A DNA stretch of 64,000 nt, taken from Streptomyces sp. NBC_01803. Its GTDB lineage: Bacteria; Actinomycetota; Actinomycetes; Streptomycetales; Streptomycetaceae. The number at the start of each line of letters is the position of its first letter. Within the stretch, counting starts at the first letter, position 1. Location of the stretch: assembly GCF_035917415.1 (NCBI RefSeq), contig NZ_CP109073.1, positions 3,246,501-3,310,500 on the forward strand, written 5' to 3'. Positions 54,279 to 63,575 of this stretch are shown piece after piece. The position numbers and the translations under genes are program-made. Below the pieces are notes generated by a model. It was given only the letters and a program-made list of their open reading frames with translations. It searched no databases and was not told where the DNA came from.

Positions 54279-55658
54279 GTGAGCACCGAGAACGAAGGCG
54301 TCGGCAAGCCCGAGGAGCCGGCCGCCGCCCCGCCGCCGGCCGCACCTCCCCTTCCGCCCACGCCGCCGGCCGGCCCGGCGGCACCGCCGACCTTTGGCCC
54401 GGCCCCGGCCCCGGCCCCGGCCCCGGCCCTTGGCCCCGGTCCGGCCCTTGGCCCCGGTCCGGCCCTTGGCCCCGGTCCGGGCCCCGCCCCCGAGCCGCCG
54501 CCGGCCCCGTGGGGCGCCTTCCCGCCCCCGCCCCCACCGCCACCGAGGAAGCGCCGCACCGGACTGCTGGTGGGTGTCGTCGCGGCGACGCTCATCGCGG
54601 GTGGCGTCGGCGGCGGCGTTGGCTATGTGGTGGCCGACAGCGACGACGACAGCGCCTCCCTCACGGTCAACCGCGACACCGACCCCGACACGGCGGCCCG
54701 CCCGCCCGAGTCGGTCGCCGGAATAGCGGAAGCCGCCCTCCCCAGTGTGGTGACCATCGAAGCCGGTAGCGGCGGCGAGGCGGGCACCGGCACCGGCTTC
54801 GTCTATGACGAAGAGGGCCACATCATGACGAACAACCACGTGGTGGCCGCCGCCGCGGACGGTGGCACGCTCCGCGCCACGTTCTCCGACGGCGAGAGCT
54901 ACGAGGCGGAGGTCGTGGGCCGTGCCGAGGGGTATGACGTGGCGGTGATCAGGCTTCTGGACCTCGGCGACCGGGACCTGGAGCCCCTCCCCCTGGGGAA
55001 CTCGGACCAGACCGCCGTCGGTGACGCCTCGATCGCGATCGGCGCCCCGTTCGGCCTCTCCGGCACGGTCACCACGGGCATCATCAGCGCGAAGGACCGC
55101 CCGGTCGCCTCCAGCGACGGCCAGGGCGGCAGCTCCTCCTACATGAACGCGCTCCAGACCGACGCCTCGATCAACCCCGGAAACTCGGGCGGCCCCCTGC
55201 TGAACGCGGACGGCGCGGTCATCGGGGTGAACTCGGCGATCCAGTCCACCTCCAACGGCATGGGCGAGGCCGGCAGCATCGGCCTCGGCTTCGCCATCCC
55301 GATCAACCAGGCACAGCGCGTCGCCCAGGACCTGATCGAGACCGGCGACCCGGTCTACCCGATCATCGGCGCCTCGGTCGAATCCGGCGGCACCAGCACG
55401 GCGGAGGGAGCGCGCATCGTCGAATCCGCCCCCGACGGCACCGACGAGGTCACCCCCGGCGGCCCGGCCGACGAAGCCGGCCTGCGCCCGGGCGACACGA
55501 TCACCCGCTTCGGCGACCGCCTGATCGACAGCGGCCCGACCCTGATCAGCCAGATCTGGACCTACGAGCCGGGCGACACGGTGGAGATCACCTACGTTCG
55601 CGACGGCCAGGAACACACGACGGAGATCACCCTCGGCGAGCGCGTCGGCGACCAGTAA
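54279..55658 (+). CDS. HtrA/DegP-like membrane-anchored serine protease with PDZ domain
   Basis: A 459-residue protease. A Pro/Gly/Ala-rich cytoplasmic tail of about 90 residues precedes one membrane helix (GLLVGVVAATLIAGGVGGGVGYV) and an extracytoplasmic trypsin-like domain with His in NNHVVAAA, Asp in YDVAVIRL and Ser in NPGNSGGPLL, followed by one PDZ domain (GGPADEAGLRPGDTITRFGD). Such proteins degrade or refold damaged exported proteins. The GTG at 54279 follows GAGGAGAGA. The tail contains three GPALGP repeats encoded by an 18-base DNA repeat. Confidence 0.92.
   Translation: MSTENEGVGKPEEPAAAPPPAAPPLPPTPPAGPAAPPTFGPAPAPAPAPALGPGPALGPGPALGPGPGPAPEPPPAPWGAFPPPPPPPPRKRRTGLLVGVVAATLIAGGVGGGVGYVVADSDDDSASLTVNRDTDPDTAARPPESVAGIAEAALPSVVTIEAGSGGEAGTGTGFVYDEEGHIMTNNHVVAAAADGGTLRATFSDGESYEAEVVGRAEGYDVAVIRLLDLGDRDLEPLPLGNSDQTAVGDASIAIGAPFGLSGTVTTGIISAKDRPVASSDGQGGSSSYMNALQTDASINPGNSGGPLLNADGAVIGVNSAIQSTSNGMGEAGSIGLGFAIPINQAQRVAQDLIETGDPVYPIIGASVESGGTSTAEGARIVESAPDGTDEVTPGGPADEAGLRPGDTITRFGDRLIDSGPTLISQIWTYEPGDTVEITYVRDGQEHTTEITLGERVGDQ
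54425..54478. repeat. Three tandem copies of an 18-base unit inside the protease gene
   Basis: GGCCCTTGGCCCCGGTCC occurs three times without a change (54425-54442, 54443-54460, 54461-54478), preceded by four CCGGCC-type hexamers. Unit length keeps the frame and expands the Pro/Gly-rich cytoplasmic tail. Confidence 0.92.
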
Positions 55659-55703
55659 CCCACCCGCTAGGCTATCCGGGTGCGCGGCCCCGGCCCCGCA
55701 CCC

Positions 55704-55794
55704 GGAGGCGTGCCCGAGCGGCCGAAGGGAACGGTCTTGAAAACCGTCGTGAGGTAACCCCTCACCGTGGGTTCAAATCCCACCGCCTCCGCCA
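55704..55794 (+). tRNA. serT: tRNA-Ser (anticodon UGA)
   Basis: A 7-base acceptor stem GGAGGCG / CGCCTCC, a D-loop region CCGAGCGGCCGAAGGGA, an anticodon loop CTTGAAA with anticodon TGA, a long variable arm typical of serine tRNAs, a T-arm with GGTTCAAATCC, discriminator G and an encoded CCA (55792-55794). Reads UCA and, by wobble, other UCN serine codons. It is charged by the serS product at 25331-26611. The accessory toxin region begins directly downstream. Confidence 0.97.
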
Positions 55795-55809
55795 CGGAGC
55801 AGTGAGAAC

Positions 55810-55840
55810 GGCCCCCGACCTGGATGTTCGGCCGGGGGCC
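55810..55840. terminator. Hairpin downstream of tRNA-Ser
   Basis: GGCCCCCG (55810-55817) and CGGGGGCC (55833-55840) form a perfect 8-base stem with a 15-base loop, 16 bases after the tRNA's CCA. No T-run. Probably the tRNA terminator. Confidence 0.65.
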
Positions 55841-56362
55841 GAGCTCGTGCCCGGCTACGGTGGCTGCCCAGTGTTCCCCGTGGTTCCCCGCTCGATCGGG
55901 CACGACTGGGGCACGGACTCCTCAGCTGTCGGCCGATCGGATGCTGAGCAGCAGCCGGCCTACTGATCACCGGTCTCGCTCACCGGCGAGACTGATGAAG
56001 CCCAAGGCTCTGACTTAGTTCAGATGCTGCGGGCTTTAATCGTTGTCGGTCGGCGTCGGGTGACTGCGCACGCCCGGAGACGGCCCGGAGATCACGCCGA
56101 GGGCCTTGCTGTGGACTGTGCCTGCTACGTCAGCCGCTGGCACGCCGAACTGGAGGACTTCCCCCGCCGCCTGGCAACGAGCCTCGGCGCTGGCTCTCCC
56201 CTGCCTCCATGCAAGCCACGACGAACTGCCGGAGCGCTACGCGGCCCGGTCCGCGAACGTGACATGAGCAAACGCCTCTCCGCCTGAACAGCCTTGCGAC
56301 CCTGGGGAAAACACGACTAGATTCCTGTGGGTGGTCGGGTGATCACACTGGGGGCGAGGGTG
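55841..56362. other. Gene-poor 520-base interval between tRNA-Ser and the RHS gene
   Basis: No supported gene. An 87-codon frame at 56024-56287 (from ATG) has mixed third positions and no recognisable motif. AT content is higher than in the core. It contains the RHS promoter, with a GGGGGCGAGGG ribosome-binding region at its end. It may hold remnants of an insertion next to the tRNA, but nothing identifiable. Confidence 0.4.
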
Positions 56363-59300
56363 ATGCGTGCTTCCGACTGGAGTCCGGTCGATATGGACTC
56401 CGACCCCACACCGGGCCGGCCGGATGAGGTCCGGGAGCTGGCGGAGGAGCTGCAGGAGTTCGCCGACGATGTCGGTGAGGCGCTGGGGAAGATCCGGGGG
56501 ATGGCCTCGGACCGGGCGGTGCTGGAGTGGGCCGGACTGACGGCGGATGCGTTCCGTACCGAGTTCGACGGCGTGCCGGAGAACCTGACCAAGCTGCGGA
56601 CCTCTTACGACATGGCCGCCGACGCCCTCGCACGCTACTGGCCGAAGCTGGAGAACGCTCAGGCGCTGGCCGACCGCGCGCTGGAGCGGGCGATCGCCGC
56701 GCAGGCGGATCTGCGGGCCGCGCAGGGGGAGCTGGCCGACGGCCAGGACTGGGTATCCCGCGCGGGGGAGGAGGCCGAGCGGCTGCAGGACCAGGCCGGG
56801 CGGGAGACCACCCCGGAGCCGCCTTCCGAAGCGGATGTCCGTAACGCGGTGCGGGATCACCAGGCCGCTCAGGCGGCCGCCACCGCCGCCCAGGGCAGGG
56901 TCTCCGCGGCGGAGGAGGCGTTGTCGGCCGCGCGGGAACTGGCCCGGCAGGCTCAGGAGATGCGGGAGGAAGCCGCCCGCGAGTGCGCCCGCGACATCGA
57001 CGCCGCCTCCGACGCGGGTATCCACAACCGCCGCTGGTGGGAACGCGCGATCGACTGGGTCCGCGACAACTGGGACACCATCGTCGACGTCTGCAGGCTC
57101 GTCGTCGCCGTCCTGGGCGTGGTCGTGATGATCATCGGCGGCCCCCTCGCCTGGGTCGTCCTCGCCGCAGCCCTCATCGTCCTGGCGGACACCCTCGTCA
57201 AATACGCCAGAGGACAAGCGAGCCTGCTGGATGTGGCCTTCGCAGCGCTCGACTGCATCCCGGGCATGAAGGGCCTGACAACCCTCGGCGGACTCGCCCG
57301 AGGCATACGCTCGCTCGCGGCCACCGGGATGCGTGGCTTGGCGCGTGGCGCGGTCGGCGCCGGGCGACGAATGCGGCAGAACGCGGTGGAGTTCGGCCGT
57401 CGGGTTCTGTCCCGCGACCCGGTGGACCTCGCGACCGGTGAGGTTGCCATGCCGGCTGTGGACGTGGAGCTCCCCGGCATCCTGCCCCTGACGGTCGAAC
57501 GCCACCACATATCGACCTACCGTTACGGTCGTTGGTTTGGCACCTCCTGGGCGTCCACCCTGGATCAGCGTCTCGTCCTCGATCCTGCCGGTGTGCGGTT
57601 GATCACGCACGATGGCATGGTCCTGGAGTATCCCGTCCCCTTCCCCGATCTCGACACCCCCGTCCTGCCGGTTGAAGGGCCGCGCTGGGGGCTGACGTGG
57701 GATGGAAACCCCGGCTCTCCGATGACCGTCCACCAGCCCGAGACCGGCCGCACTCTCCACTTCGCCCCGGTTGCCGGCCGCGCTGGCACTGAACTCCCCC
57801 TGACCAGCATCACCGACCGCAACACCAACCGCGTCGAACTGCACTACGACAAGACCGGCGCACCGTGCGAAGTGACGCACTCAGGTGGCTACCGGGTCGG
57901 CGTCACCACCGTCGGCGACCGGGTCACCGCACTGGTGCTGCTGAGCAGCCCCGACCAGCCGACGCTGTTTCGCTACGGTTACGACGAGTCCGGCAACCTC
58001 AGCGAGGTCAGCAACTCCTCCGATCAGCCCTCGCTCTTCACCTACGATGCCCAGCGCCGCATGACGGGCTGGCAGGACCGCAATGGCTACTGGTACCGAT
58101 ACGAGTACGACCCCGAGGGCCGCTGTGTCTTCGCCACCGGCACGGACCGAGCGTTGGAGTGGCGCTACGCGTACGATCCGGAGAGCCACCGCACGACCGT
58201 GGTCAACTCCCTCGGCGACACCACCGTTTACCAATTCAACGACAGCTTCCAACTCGTCGCCGAGACCGACCCACTGGGCAACACCACAACCAAGGAATGG
58301 GACCGCTACGACCGTGCGCTGACGATCACCGACCCGCTGGGGCGCACCACACGTTACGGGTACGACGAGGCTGGGCGCGTCGAGGCCATCACCCGCCCGG
58401 ACGGCGCCGAGATCAATATCGCCCACAACGAACTGGGCCTGGTCACCGAGCTTCGTGACGCCGACGGCACCGTGTGGCAGCAGTCCTACGACGCTGCCGG
58501 CCATCGTGCCGTTCTGGTCGACCCGGCGGGCAACCGCACGCGCTACACCCACCATGCCAATGGTGGGCTCCGAACAGTCACCGACGCCCTCGGCAATACG
58601 ACCCACCTCCGCGTCGATGGCGCCGGCTTGGTCACCATGGCCACCGACCCCCTCGGCGAGGCCATACGCTACGAGCGCGACGCCCTGGGCCGCACCGTCC
58701 GCATCGTCGACCCGCTCGGTGCGGAAACCCGCCTCGGCTGGACGGTTGAGGGTAAAGTCTCGCGCCGCACTGGCCCCACGGGGGCCGAAGAGGCGTGGGA
58801 GTGGGACGCGGAGGGGAACCTCCTGGCTCACACCGACGCCAACGGTGGCATCACCAGTTACTCCTACGGTCCATTCGATCTACCCGTTTCGCAGACCGGA
58901 CCGGACGGCGCCCGGTACCTCTTCAGCCGGGACACGGAACTGCGCCTCACCAGCGTCACCGATCCGACGGGCCGCACTTGGAACTATGAATACGATGCGG
59001 CCGGTCATCTGACGGCTGAGCAAGACTTCGACGGGCGTGTCACCACCTACACGGTCGACGCGATCGGACAGGTCACCGCCCGAACGAACGCGGCGGGCCA
59101 ATCGGTGCGACTCACTTACGACGCCTTGGGCCACGTCATCCGCAAGACCACCGCAGAAGGCGGAACGCTCAGTTATGCGCACGACGCAGCCGGGCGCGTC
59201 GTGCGCGCCGCGTCACCCGACGTGGACCTGACCCGCACCTATGACCCTCTCGGCCGTTTGATCACGGAGACGGTGAATGGCCGCACACTGACCCTGTCGC

Positions 59301-60925
59301 ACGACGCGCTGGGGCAACTCGCCTCCCGCATCACACCGACCGCTCACACCAGCACCTGGACCTACGACCCGGTCGGACGGCCGCTTTCCCTGACCAGCGG
59401 CGATCACACCCTCGGCTTCGACCACGACCCGACAGGACGGGAGACTCGCCGCCGTATTGGCGCTTCGCTCGTCCTCACCCAGTCCTGGGATCCGGTCGGA
59501 AACCTGGCCAATCAGGTTCTCGCACATCAGCCCGCCAGCGAAGCTGCGAACTCCGGCCGGGTGCTACACCAGCGAAATTACTCGTACCGCCCCGATGGCT
59601 ACCTCACCGCATGCTCCGATCCGGGGGGGAATACCCGCTACACCCTCGACATAGTGGGCCGCGTCACCGGGGTCGACTCCCCGGTCGGCAGTGAGAGTTA
59701 CACCTATGATGCGCGTGGCGATCAGACCGCCGCCTCCTGGACCGCCACCGAATCGCAGCGGGAAGCGATAGGAGAACGCGTTCACCGAGGTGGCCTTCTG
59801 CTACGTTCCGGCCGGATCAGGTACGAATACGATGCCGCGGGCCGAGTTATCCTCAGGCAGAAGAAAAACCTTTCCCGGAAGCCAGACACCTGGCGATACA
59901 CCTGGGACTCCGAGGACCGCCTCACCGATGTCACCGCTCCTGACGGTACTGTTTGGCGCTACCTTTATGACCCCTTCGGTCGGCGTGTGGCCAAGCAACG
60001 CCTGGGCGCCGATGGCGAGACCGTTGCCGAGGAAGTCAGCTTCACCTGGCACGACGCCATCCTGATCGAACAGAAGGCGAGCAGCGACGCCGGAGCGGAC
60101 ACGGTCACACATACGTGGGACTACAAGGGCTTCCAACCTGTCGCGCAGACCGAGAGGCCCCTCGAATACAGCGACCAAGCAGAGTTCGATCGTCGTTTCT
60201 TCGCTATCGTCACGGACCTGGTGGGCAGCCCAACCCACCTCGTCACCGATACCGGGGACGCGATGCGGCTACCCCACACCACCCTTTGGGGAGCTGCCAC
60301 CACGGATCCTGGGGGAGCGCCTCTTACACCGCTGCGTTTCCCCGGGCAGTACGCCGATGAGGAGACCGGCTGGCACTACAACTACCAGCGCCACTACGAC
60401 CCTTGCACGGCCCGTTACACCAGCCCGGATCCACTGGGACTCACTCCAGCACCCAACCCGTACACGTATCCGCACAATCCTTACCGCTGGATCGACATCC
60501 TCGGGCTCTCGCCGTACACGCCGCGCTACGGGGAACTGGACGACTTCGGTCGCGCGACGGGCGTGGAGGTCACACTCACCACGGGGAACATCGGAGGCCG
60601 AACCAGGCCGCGGGTTGACCCTGCTGGCTGGGTCAGCGGACAAGGCTATAACCGGGCCCACCTGCTCGGTGCGCAACTCGGCGGCTCCAATACCGATATT
60701 CGCAACTTCGTCACCATGCACCAATACGCGAACACGCCCATCATGCGGGGGATCGAGAACGAAGTGAGGGCGGCCGTGGAGGCGGGACAACGCGTGGATT
60801 ACCGCGTGACTCCTGTGTATCGTAGCGGCAGCAGCGACCCCCTGCCCCTTGGTGTCTCCATCGAGGCCGAAGGCTCAGGTGGGTTGAATATCAATCAGAC
60901 AGTTCTTAATCAGCCGAGGCCATGA
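56363..60925 (+). CDS. Polymorphic RHS-repeat toxin with C-terminal DNA/RNA non-specific nuclease
   Basis: A 1520-residue toxin. Residues 1-215 are helical (WXG/T7-secretion-like leader with coiled coils), 235-275 hold two hydrophobic helices, and about 350-420 is a DUF6531-type start domain (DPVDLATGEVAMPAVDVELPG). RHS YD-repeats (YDESGNL, YDPEGRC, YDEAGRV and many more) run from about 535 to 1290. The RHS core ends TSPDPLGLTPAPNPYTYPHNP near 1370. The C-terminal toxin has GYNRAHLLGAQLGGSNTDIRNFVTM, matching the Endonuclease_NS_2 pattern with its catalytic His and metal Asn. ATG 56363 follows GGGGGCGAGGG; a GTG at 56327 is possible. The stop overlaps the immunity gene. Confidence 0.92.
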   Translation: MRASDWSPVDMDSDPTPGRPDEVRELAEELQEFADDVGEALGKIRGMASDRAVLEWAGLTADAFRTEFDGVPENLTKLRTSYDMAADALARYWPKLENAQALADRALERAIAAQADLRAAQGELADGQDWVSRAGEEAERLQDQAGRETTPEPPSEADVRNAVRDHQAAQAAATAAQGRVSAAEEALSAARELARQAQEMREEAARECARDIDAASDAGIHNRRWWERAIDWVRDNWDTIVDVCRLVVAVLGVVVMIIGGPLAWVVLAAALIVLADTLVKYARGQASLLDVAFAALDCIPGMKGLTTLGGLARGIRSLAATGMRGLARGAVGAGRRMRQNAVEFGRRVLSRDPVDLATGEVAMPAVDVELPGILPLTVERHHISTYRYGRWFGTSWASTLDQRLVLDPAGVRLITHDGMVLEYPVPFPDLDTPVLPVEGPRWGLTWDGNPGSPMTVHQPETGRTLHFAPVAGRAGTELPLTSITDRNTNRVELHYDKTGAPCEVTHSGGYRVGVTTVGDRVTALVLLSSPDQPTLFRYGYDESGNLSEVSNSSDQPSLFTYDAQRRMTGWQDRNGYWYRYEYDPEGRCVFATGTDRALEWRYAYDPESHRTTVVNSLGDTTVYQFNDSFQLVAETDPLGNTTTKEWDRYDRALTITDPLGRTTRYGYDEAGRVEAITRPDGAEINIAHNELGLVTELRDADGTVWQQSYDAAGHRAVLVDPAGNRTRYTHHANGGLRTVTDALGNTTHLRVDGAGLVTMATDPLGEAIRYERDALGRTVRIVDPLGAETRLGWTVEGKVSRRTGPTGAEEAWEWDAEGNLLAHTDANGGITSYSYGPFDLPVSQTGPDGARYLFSRDTELRLTSVTDPTGRTWNYEYDAAGHLTAEQDFDGRVTTYTVDAIGQVTARTNAAGQSVRLTYDALGHVIRKTTAEGGTLSYAHDAAGRVVRAASPDVDLTRTYDPLGRLITETVNGRTLTLSHDALGQLASRITPTAHTSTWTYDPVGRPLSLTSGDHTLGFDHDPTGRETRRRIGASLVLTQSWDPVGNLANQVLAHQPASEAANSGRVLHQRNYSYRPDGYLTACSDPGGNTRYTLDIVGRVTGVDSPVGSESYTYDARGDQTAASWTATESQREAIGERVHRGGLLLRSGRIRYEYDAAGRVILRQKKNLSRKPDTWRYTWDSEDRLTDVTAPDGTVWRYLYDPFGRRVAKQRLGADGETVAEEVSFTWHDAILIEQKASSDAGADTVTHTWDYKGFQPVAQTERPLEYSDQAEFDRRFFAIVTDLVGSPTHLVTDTGDAMRLPHTTLWGAATTDPGGAPLTPLRFPGQYADEETGWHYNYQRHYDPCTARYTSPDPLGLTPAPNPYTYPHNPYRWIDILGLSPYTPRYGELDDFGRATGVEVTLTTGNIGGRTRPRVDPAGWVSGQGYNRAHLLGAQLGGSNTDIRNFVTMHQYANTPIMRGIENEVRAAVEAGQRVDYRVTPVYRSGSSDPLPLGVSIEAEGSGGLNINQTVLNQPRP

Positions 60926-61461
60926 ACGAATCGATTCAACGACTGACTCAATTGATCCAGCCGCCTGAGCTCTCACCTCCGGGAAGGGACTGGGAAGAGA
61001 TCTTCGGCGAACTGGGAACAAGGCTCCCCGTCGACTATATTTCTTTCATCGATCGGTACGGTGGTGGTCAGATTGATGACTACCTCTGGGTTCTTGAACC
61101 CCACTGCGCAAACCGGCACTACGATCTCATCACTCATCGCAGCGAACGGGCAGAGGCTTTCGAGATGCTCTGGAACAGCGGTGAACGAAAGCCGGATGAA
61201 CTTTCTCTGCCCGGAGCAGATATCGTGCCGTGGGCAACCACGGACAACGGGGAGTTTCTCTACTGGCTGATCCACCCGGCCGCCCCACCGGAAGACTGGA
61301 CCATTATGGTGAACGAGGCGCGCGGAGATTGGTGGGAGCACTTCCCCGTGGGATGTGTGGAATTTCTGGCGTCGACACTCAGCGGCGATGTGGCCTCGGA
61401 GATTCTCGACCCTGAATATTTTGCTGGCGGGCACGAATTTCGCCCGTCCTCTACATTCTGA
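60922..61461 (+). CDS. SUKH (SMI1/KNR4) family immunity protein
   Basis: A 179-residue protein whose ATG overlaps the toxin stop (ATGA). WEEIFGELGTRLPVDYISFIDRYGGGQIDDYLWVLEP is the SMI1/KNR4 pattern of a helix followed by LPxDYxxFxxxYGxG, followed by further SUKH-like blocks (WATTDNGEFLYWLIHP; DWTIMVNEARGDWWEHF). SUKH proteins neutralise nuclease toxins of RHS and similar systems by binding them. Codon use is visibly less G/C at third positions than in the core, as expected for transferred genes. It most likely protects against the nuclease next to it. Confidence 0.88.
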   Translation: MNESIQRLTQLIQPPELSPPGRDWEEIFGELGTRLPVDYISFIDRYGGGQIDDYLWVLEPHCANRHYDLITHRSERAEAFEMLWNSGERKPDELSLPGADIVPWATTDNGEFLYWLIHPAAPPEDWTIMVNEARGDWWEHFPVGCVEFLASTLSGDVASEILDPEYFAGGHEFRPSSTF

Positions 61462-61510
61462 GCCGGGTACATTCTGAGCCGGGTCGACCGCTTTGGCCCG
61501 GCTCAGAATG
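61452..61510. terminator. Hairpin with duplicated left arm after the immunity gene
   Basis: TACATTCTGAGCCGGGT occurs at 61452-61468 and again at 61468-61484, a 16-base-period tandem duplication. CCCGGCTCAGAATG (61497-61510) is the exact reverse complement of 14 bases of either copy. The immunity stop codon TGA (61459-61461) lies in the first copy. Copy 2 gives a 14-base stem with a 13-base loop, a strong terminator; copy 1 can pair as an alternative. Confidence 0.8.
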
Positions 61511-61703
61511 GCATCCTTCGCACATCATCGGCGGGACACCCGACCTGCTCCCCTTCAGCTGGGACCTGCAACGGTGGCGCTGGCTCATGGCGCCGTCGCG
61601 GTCTCGTCGACCCGTCGTCCTGGACCGGCGGGTCCCTGCTGGTTCAGGTTGTCGGCGGGGCCGCATCCGACGAGCCTCTTTTCGCGTCTTGTTGAGACCC
61701 GTT
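61511..61703. other. Short unassigned interval
   Basis: About 190 bases between the terminator and the antisense debris genes. No motif, repeat or convincing reading frame was seen. Confidence 0.5.
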
Positions 61704-62012
61704 CTACCCGGTTCGGACAACGCCCGCCGTCACAGGCTTGGGGTTGAAGGGCCGGGGTTGGCTCCGTTTTTGCCTGGCCTGTCGGGTTGTTCGTAGGCGG
61801 CTTGCAGGCGGAGTTCGGTGGTGCGTTCGCTGGGCGGGAGTCTGTGGTGGGGCTTTGCTCGGTACGGCGGTTTTGGCTGTGGCGGGGGTGTTGATGCCGG
61901 GCACTTGGGGTGGCGTGCGGTCGGGTGGGCCGGGGCGGAACAGGCGGTGGGCGGTGGTGTCGAGGCGGGCTCGGGGGGTGTCGGTTCCGGTGAGGTGGAC
62001 GGTCGTCAGCAT
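61704..62012 (-). pseudogene. Pro/Thr-rich small ORF, probable debris
   Basis: A 102-codon frame from ATG 62012 (LTTVHLTGTDTPRARLDTTA ...) overlapping the preceding frame's stop (ATGCTGA). Its composition is Pro-, Thr- and Arg-rich with His, as in many short actinobacterial mobile-element proteins, but no family is recognised. It may be an intact small gene or the 3' part of a broken one. Confidence 0.3.
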
Positions 62013-62424
62013 GACGGTGGCGGGGCTTGGGTCTGGGCTTGAGCGGTGGTGTGGAAGGCGTTGGTGAGGGCGTCGAGTTGGCGGGCGGGGATCGGGTACC
62101 AGCGGGTGCGGCGGTTGAGGCCGGTGGGGCGGTGTTCGGCGGAGTCGGTGACGAGGTGGTTCTTGATCTGGGCGAGTTGGTGGGTGCGGTTTCGGCGAGG
62201 TGTTGGGCGGCGGTGAGCAGGCGGTGGAGGCCGCGGGTGAGTGGGCGGATGCCGCCGGTGTCGGCCAGGATCTCCACCGTTGGTCTGCTCTCACGGTGGG
62301 GTGTGGTGGGGTGCCACTTCTCGCCGTAGAGAAGGTGGCCGATGCGCAGGCTGAGGGTCTCGACGGCCACGGTCACCGCGTGGGGTCTGGTTCGAAAACG
62401 GCTACACCGGCTGGGTGGACTCAC
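62006..62424 (-). pseudogene. Frameshifted antisense gene between toxin modules
   Basis: From about 62424 downward the frame reads VAVETLSLRIGHLLYGEKW ... TGGIRPLTRGLHRLLTAAQHLAE. A one-base shift near 62195 then moves the sense to THQLAQIKNHLVTDSAEH and WYPIPARQLDALTNAFHTTA, ending at 62006. Both halves have plausible helical, protein-like sequence in their own frames and none outside. No known family. The 5' end abuts the truncated toxin cassette on the other strand. Confidence 0.45.
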
Positions 62425-63575
62425 CGCTCTCCGCCAGCGACGAGGAGATCCTGCGCCAGGAGTGCGGCCAGGAGTGTGTCGATGAATACCGGCAGGCCCT
62501 CGCGAACTCCAATGCCGACGTCGTCGACTGGCTGGCCGACAACGGCCTCGACATCCTCCTCGAAGTCATCGGCGTCAACGACGTCCGCCGCTGCTTCGGC
62601 GACGGTGACGTCGAAAGCTGCCTCTGGACCCTGGTCGATGTAGGCAGCCTGGTCGTCGCGGTCGGCAAGCTGCCCGCCGTCAGCCGGGCCATCGCCCGCG
62701 TCTCCTCCGAAATCCCGGCCTTCTTCCGCCTGGTCGACGTCGGCAAGGACACCGTCGAGCGCCTGCGCCGCGTCATCGACGCAGCCCGGCTGGCGCCCTG
62801 CAACAGCTTCCTCCCCGGCACCGGCGTGGTCATGGCCGACGGCACCATCCGCGCCATCGAGGACGTGCGGATCGGGGACCTCGTGCTGGCCACCGACCCG
62901 GAGACCGGTCAGACCGCCCCCCGGCGGGTGACGCGGGAGATTGTCGGGGATGGCGAGAAGAACCTGGTCGACATCACCATCACCTCCGACGGCACCCGCG
63001 AGACGATCACGGCGACCGCGAGCCACCCGTTCTGGGTCCCCGCCCTAGACACATGGGTCGACGCCGACGACCTGCGCTCCGGGCAGTGGCTGCGCACCAG
63101 CGCCGGCACCCGCGTGCAGATCACCGCGATCGAACACCACACGCGGCAGGCCACCGTCCACAACCTCACCGTCGACGGATTCCATACCTTCTACGTCGCC
63201 GCCGCGGGCACGGACGTCCTCGTCCACAACAGCACCGGCTGCATACCTGAACTGGCCGACTGGGCGAACCGCTACTACCAGGTCGGCTCCCACGGCCAAG
63301 CGATCACTCTCACCACGGAACGAATGAATCACATCCTGATCCGCCACCATCCCCGCTACTGGAACGGTTCGAGAGCCGACACGCAGACGTTCTTCCGTGA
63401 AGACATGACCATCGCCGATGTCGAGCACGTCATCGCCGCAACCGTCAACCAGAATCGCGCGGCCATCGCGGAACTCGGCAATGCGGTCGGTGGGTTCATT
63501 GGCGTGGTGGACGGCATCCGCTACCGGGTCAAACTGGATGCTGGCCGGATCGTGCAGGTCTATCCGCCGGCATGA
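62385..63575 (+). pseudogene. 5'-truncated polymorphic toxin cassette: pretoxin + Hint + C-terminal toxin
   Basis: The frame is open from 62355 but homology-like sequence begins abruptly at about 62385 (GVWFENGYTGWVDS), so leader and RHS part are missing. About 130 residues of pretoxin region precede a Hint domain (PCNSFLPGTGVVMADGTIRAIEDV ... TASHPFWVPALDTWVDADDL ... TVDGFHTFYVAAAGTDVLVHNST), which has the N-terminal Cys and C-terminal His-Asn needed for self-cleavage. The last 95 residues (MNHILIRHHPRYW ... TFFREDM ... GRIVQVYPP) are the toxin. The layout resembles barnase/EndoU/colicin-like RNases, but this is only a pattern guess. A GTG at 62415 could allow translation as an orphan. Confidence 0.75.

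Noticed and set aside
55667..55903. Minus-strand 78-codon ORF containing VGFEPTVRGYLTTVFKT
   Set aside because: This is the antisense translation of tRNA-Ser, a well-known spurious ORF found in many genomes.
55841..55930. Integrase C-terminal remnant next to the tRNA
   Set aside because: A GTGCCCCAGTCGTGCCC-like stretch on the minus strand is suggestive, but too short to support an integrase and no tRNA 3'-end repeat was found.
61585..62424. Continuous 279-codon minus-strand gene
   Set aside because: After about 62195 the frame becomes a low-complexity Pro/Thr/Ser run while the sensible sequence continues in another frame, so it is a frameshifted remnant and not one intact gene.
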